DNA of 64,000 nt. It comes from Microbacteriaceae bacterium (GTDB lineage Bacteria; Actinomycetota; Actinomycetes; Actinomycetales; Microbacteriaceae). Each line of letters begins with the position of its first letter. Within the stretch, counting starts at the first letter, position 1. The stretch spans positions 1 through 64,000 of the forward strand of contig CANBWO010000008.1 in the NCBI GenBank assembly GCA_947373155.1. Reading direction: 5' to 3'. The notes under the pieces are model-generated. The model did no database searches. It had not been told where the DNA came from and worked only from the letters and a program-made list of their open reading frames with translations. This document shows positions 62,864 to 64,000 of this stretch, in pieces. A program made the translations under genes and the position numbers.

Positions 62864-64000
62864 ATGTCAACGTTGTCTCAAATCATCAAGCAAAAGTCTG
62901 CAGCATCACATGCAGATATCGAGTGGCTCAATGTTTTGACCAACGAATGGCAGCTGGTAGCCGACCTAGTTTTTGCCGACTTAGTGCTTTGGCTGCCAGA
63001 TAAAGACGGAAGTTTTCTGGCAGCCGGTCACGCTCGCCCCTCCAGCGCCGCCACAATCTTTTACCGAGACATCAGCGGAGAGTCTGTTCGCGCAGTTTGG
63101 GCGGAACAGGTTGCCGACGCCTTTGCCAACGGCGAAATCATGGACCAGGTACAGATGGGTTCGTTCGATGGAATCCCCAACCGTTTCACGGCTTACCCGG
63201 TAAGGCGCCGTATCACCAACGCCAACGAGGCAATCAAGCCAGAGCCAATCGCGGTAATCACTCGCCACACCAACCTTGCGGATTCCAAGGTTCCTAACAA
63301 ACTTCAACTGAACTACCTAGCTGCCGGCAACGATTTACTGCGAATGGTTTCCGAGGGCAGCTTCCCTGATTTCGGAAATCCAACCGGCCCAAAACGTGGT
63401 TCACCTCGAGCCAACGATGGCCTGCTTCGGTTAGACCCAGCAGGCAAGGTTGTGTTTGCTAGCCCTAACGGCCTATCGGTGTTTAGCGGGCTTGGCGTAT
63501 CCAAGGAACTAGAGGGCCAACTTCTGGCAACCATGGTCACTCCGCTTCTCAAAGGCAGTTACACGGTAGATGAATCCTTACCGCTAGTGCTCAGCGGAAA
63601 AGCTCCCTGGCGAGCCGACCTCGAATCCAAAAATGGAACCATCGCACTAAGGTCAATCCCGCTCAAGGCCAAGGGGGAGCGCATCGGTGCTCTTTTGCTT
63701 TGCCGCGATGTGAGTGAATTGCGCCACCAAGAACGCGAGCTGATTACCAAAGACGCCACCATTCGTGAGATCCACCACCGGGTGAAGAATAATCTCCAGA
63801 CGGTTGCCAGCCTGCTGCGCATGCAAGCCCGGCGCAGCAAAAGCGAGGAGACCAAGGAATCGTTGGAGCAGGCAATGCGCCGCGTTTCGGCTATTGCCGT
63901 GGTTCACGACACCCTTGCCTCGGGTCTGAACCAAGAGGTCAACTTCGATGAAGTTTTTGAGCGCGTAATGATGTTGGTTGGAGAAATGGCGGCCAGTCAC
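62864..64000 (+). CDS. pdtaS: PdtaS-like sensor histidine kinase, truncated by window end
   Basis: Reading from the ATG at 62864 gives 379 codons to the edge, open throughout; absent from the ORF track because it has no stop in the window. It has an N-terminal GAF-like domain (about 1-170), a PAS-like domain (about 190-300; NDGLLRLDPAGKVVFASPNGLSVF), and a HisKA_2 start IREIHHRVKNNLQTVASLLRMQ, with the phospho-His in HHRVKNN. This matches PdtaS (Rv3220c), which with PdtaR forms a cytosolic two-component system acting on RNA; identity fits the synteny after secA. No membrane helix. Confidence 0.9.
   Translation, partial: MSTLSQIIKQKSAASHADIEWLNVLTNEWQLVADLVFADLVLWLPDKDGSFLAAGHARPSSAATIFYRDISGESVRAVWAEQVADAFANGEIMDQVQMGSFDGIPNRFTAYPVRRRITNANEAIKPEPIAVITRHTNLADSKVPNKLQLNYLAAGNDLLRMVSEGSFPDFGNPTGPKRGSPRANDGLLRLDPAGKVVFASPNGLSVFSGLGVSKELEGQLLATMVTPLLKGSYTVDESLPLVLSGKAPWRADLESKNGTIALRSIPLKAKGERIGALLLCRDVSELRHQERELITKDATIREIHHRVKNNLQTVASLLRMQARRSKSEETKESLEQAMRRVSAIAVVHDTLASGLNQEVNFDEVFERVMMLVGEMAASH

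Overview
The window looks like a stretch of core chromosome from a small, streamlined, Gram-positive actinobacterium, most likely Microbacteriaceae (order Micrococcales). Four things point there: base composition near 55% GC with frequent GTG/TTG starts; a WhiB regulator, MtrAB-LpqB, an Rv3235-family protein and an acyl-CoA carboxylase epsilon subunit; conserved Mycobacterium tuberculosis-like gene order (sdhCDAB / cdd-deoA-add / pmmB-deoD / lpdA, and whiB2 / Rv3259 / Rv3258c / manB / sahH / mtrA-mtrB-lpqB / comF / hpf / secA / Rv3235 / pdtaS); and very short intergenic spaces with many 1-14 nt gene overlaps. No intergenic stretch exceeds 300 bases; the longest is about 178 nt, upstream of whiB. 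I see no tRNA, rRNA, CRISPR array, IS element or prophage.

Region 1 (1-5.6 kb): the 5' end of exonuclease III, PTS enzyme I, an RraB-like protein, and a complete sdhCDAB operon on the minus strand. Region 2 (5.7-16.6 kb): GDP-mannose pyrophosphorylase, then a nucleoside uptake and catabolism cluster (two BMP-family lipoproteins, a double ATPase, two permeases, cytidine deaminase, thymidine phosphorylase, adenosine deaminase), ending in PTS IIA and IIB proteins with no IIC. Region 3 (16.6-24.9 kb): an unrecognised 597-aa S1-like/coiled-coil protein, a phosphosugar mutase and purine nucleoside phosphorylase (completing salvage to pentose phosphate), an LpdA-type flavoprotein without redox cysteines, and the biotin-carrying acyl-CoA carboxylase alpha subunit with Maf.

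Region 4 (25-36.6 kb): an RNA methyltransferase, two adjacent degenerate sensor-kinase-like membrane proteins, a DUF885 protein, acyl-CoA carboxylase beta and epsilon subunits, biotin ligase, a PH-domain protein, PurK/PurE and an LCP cell-wall ligase. Region 5 (36.6-50.4 kb): envelope functions, comprising a lipoprotein, a large secreted LysM protein, an O-antigen-ligase-like protein, ManA, GalE, WhiB, a large GT2 membrane glycosyltransferase, a DUF5719 protein, a metallopeptidase-family protein, DUF3499 and ManB. ManA, ManB and ManC together give fructose-6-P to GDP-mannose. Region 6 (50.4-64 kb): AhcY, MtrA-MtrB-LpqB, ComF, long-form HPF, SecA, an Rv3235-like protein, and a short hypothetical-SAF-ParA-like operon with consensus DnaA boxes around its promoter, ending in a truncated PdtaS-like histidine kinase.

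The least explained items are the 597-aa protein at 16.6-18.4 kb, the pair of kinase-like proteins at 26.3-28.5 kb that lack a phospho-acceptor histidine, the PTS IIA/IIB pair attached to nucleoside catabolism, and the DnaA-box-flanked operon at 60.7-62.8 kb. I see no obvious multi-gene defence island or new mobile system.
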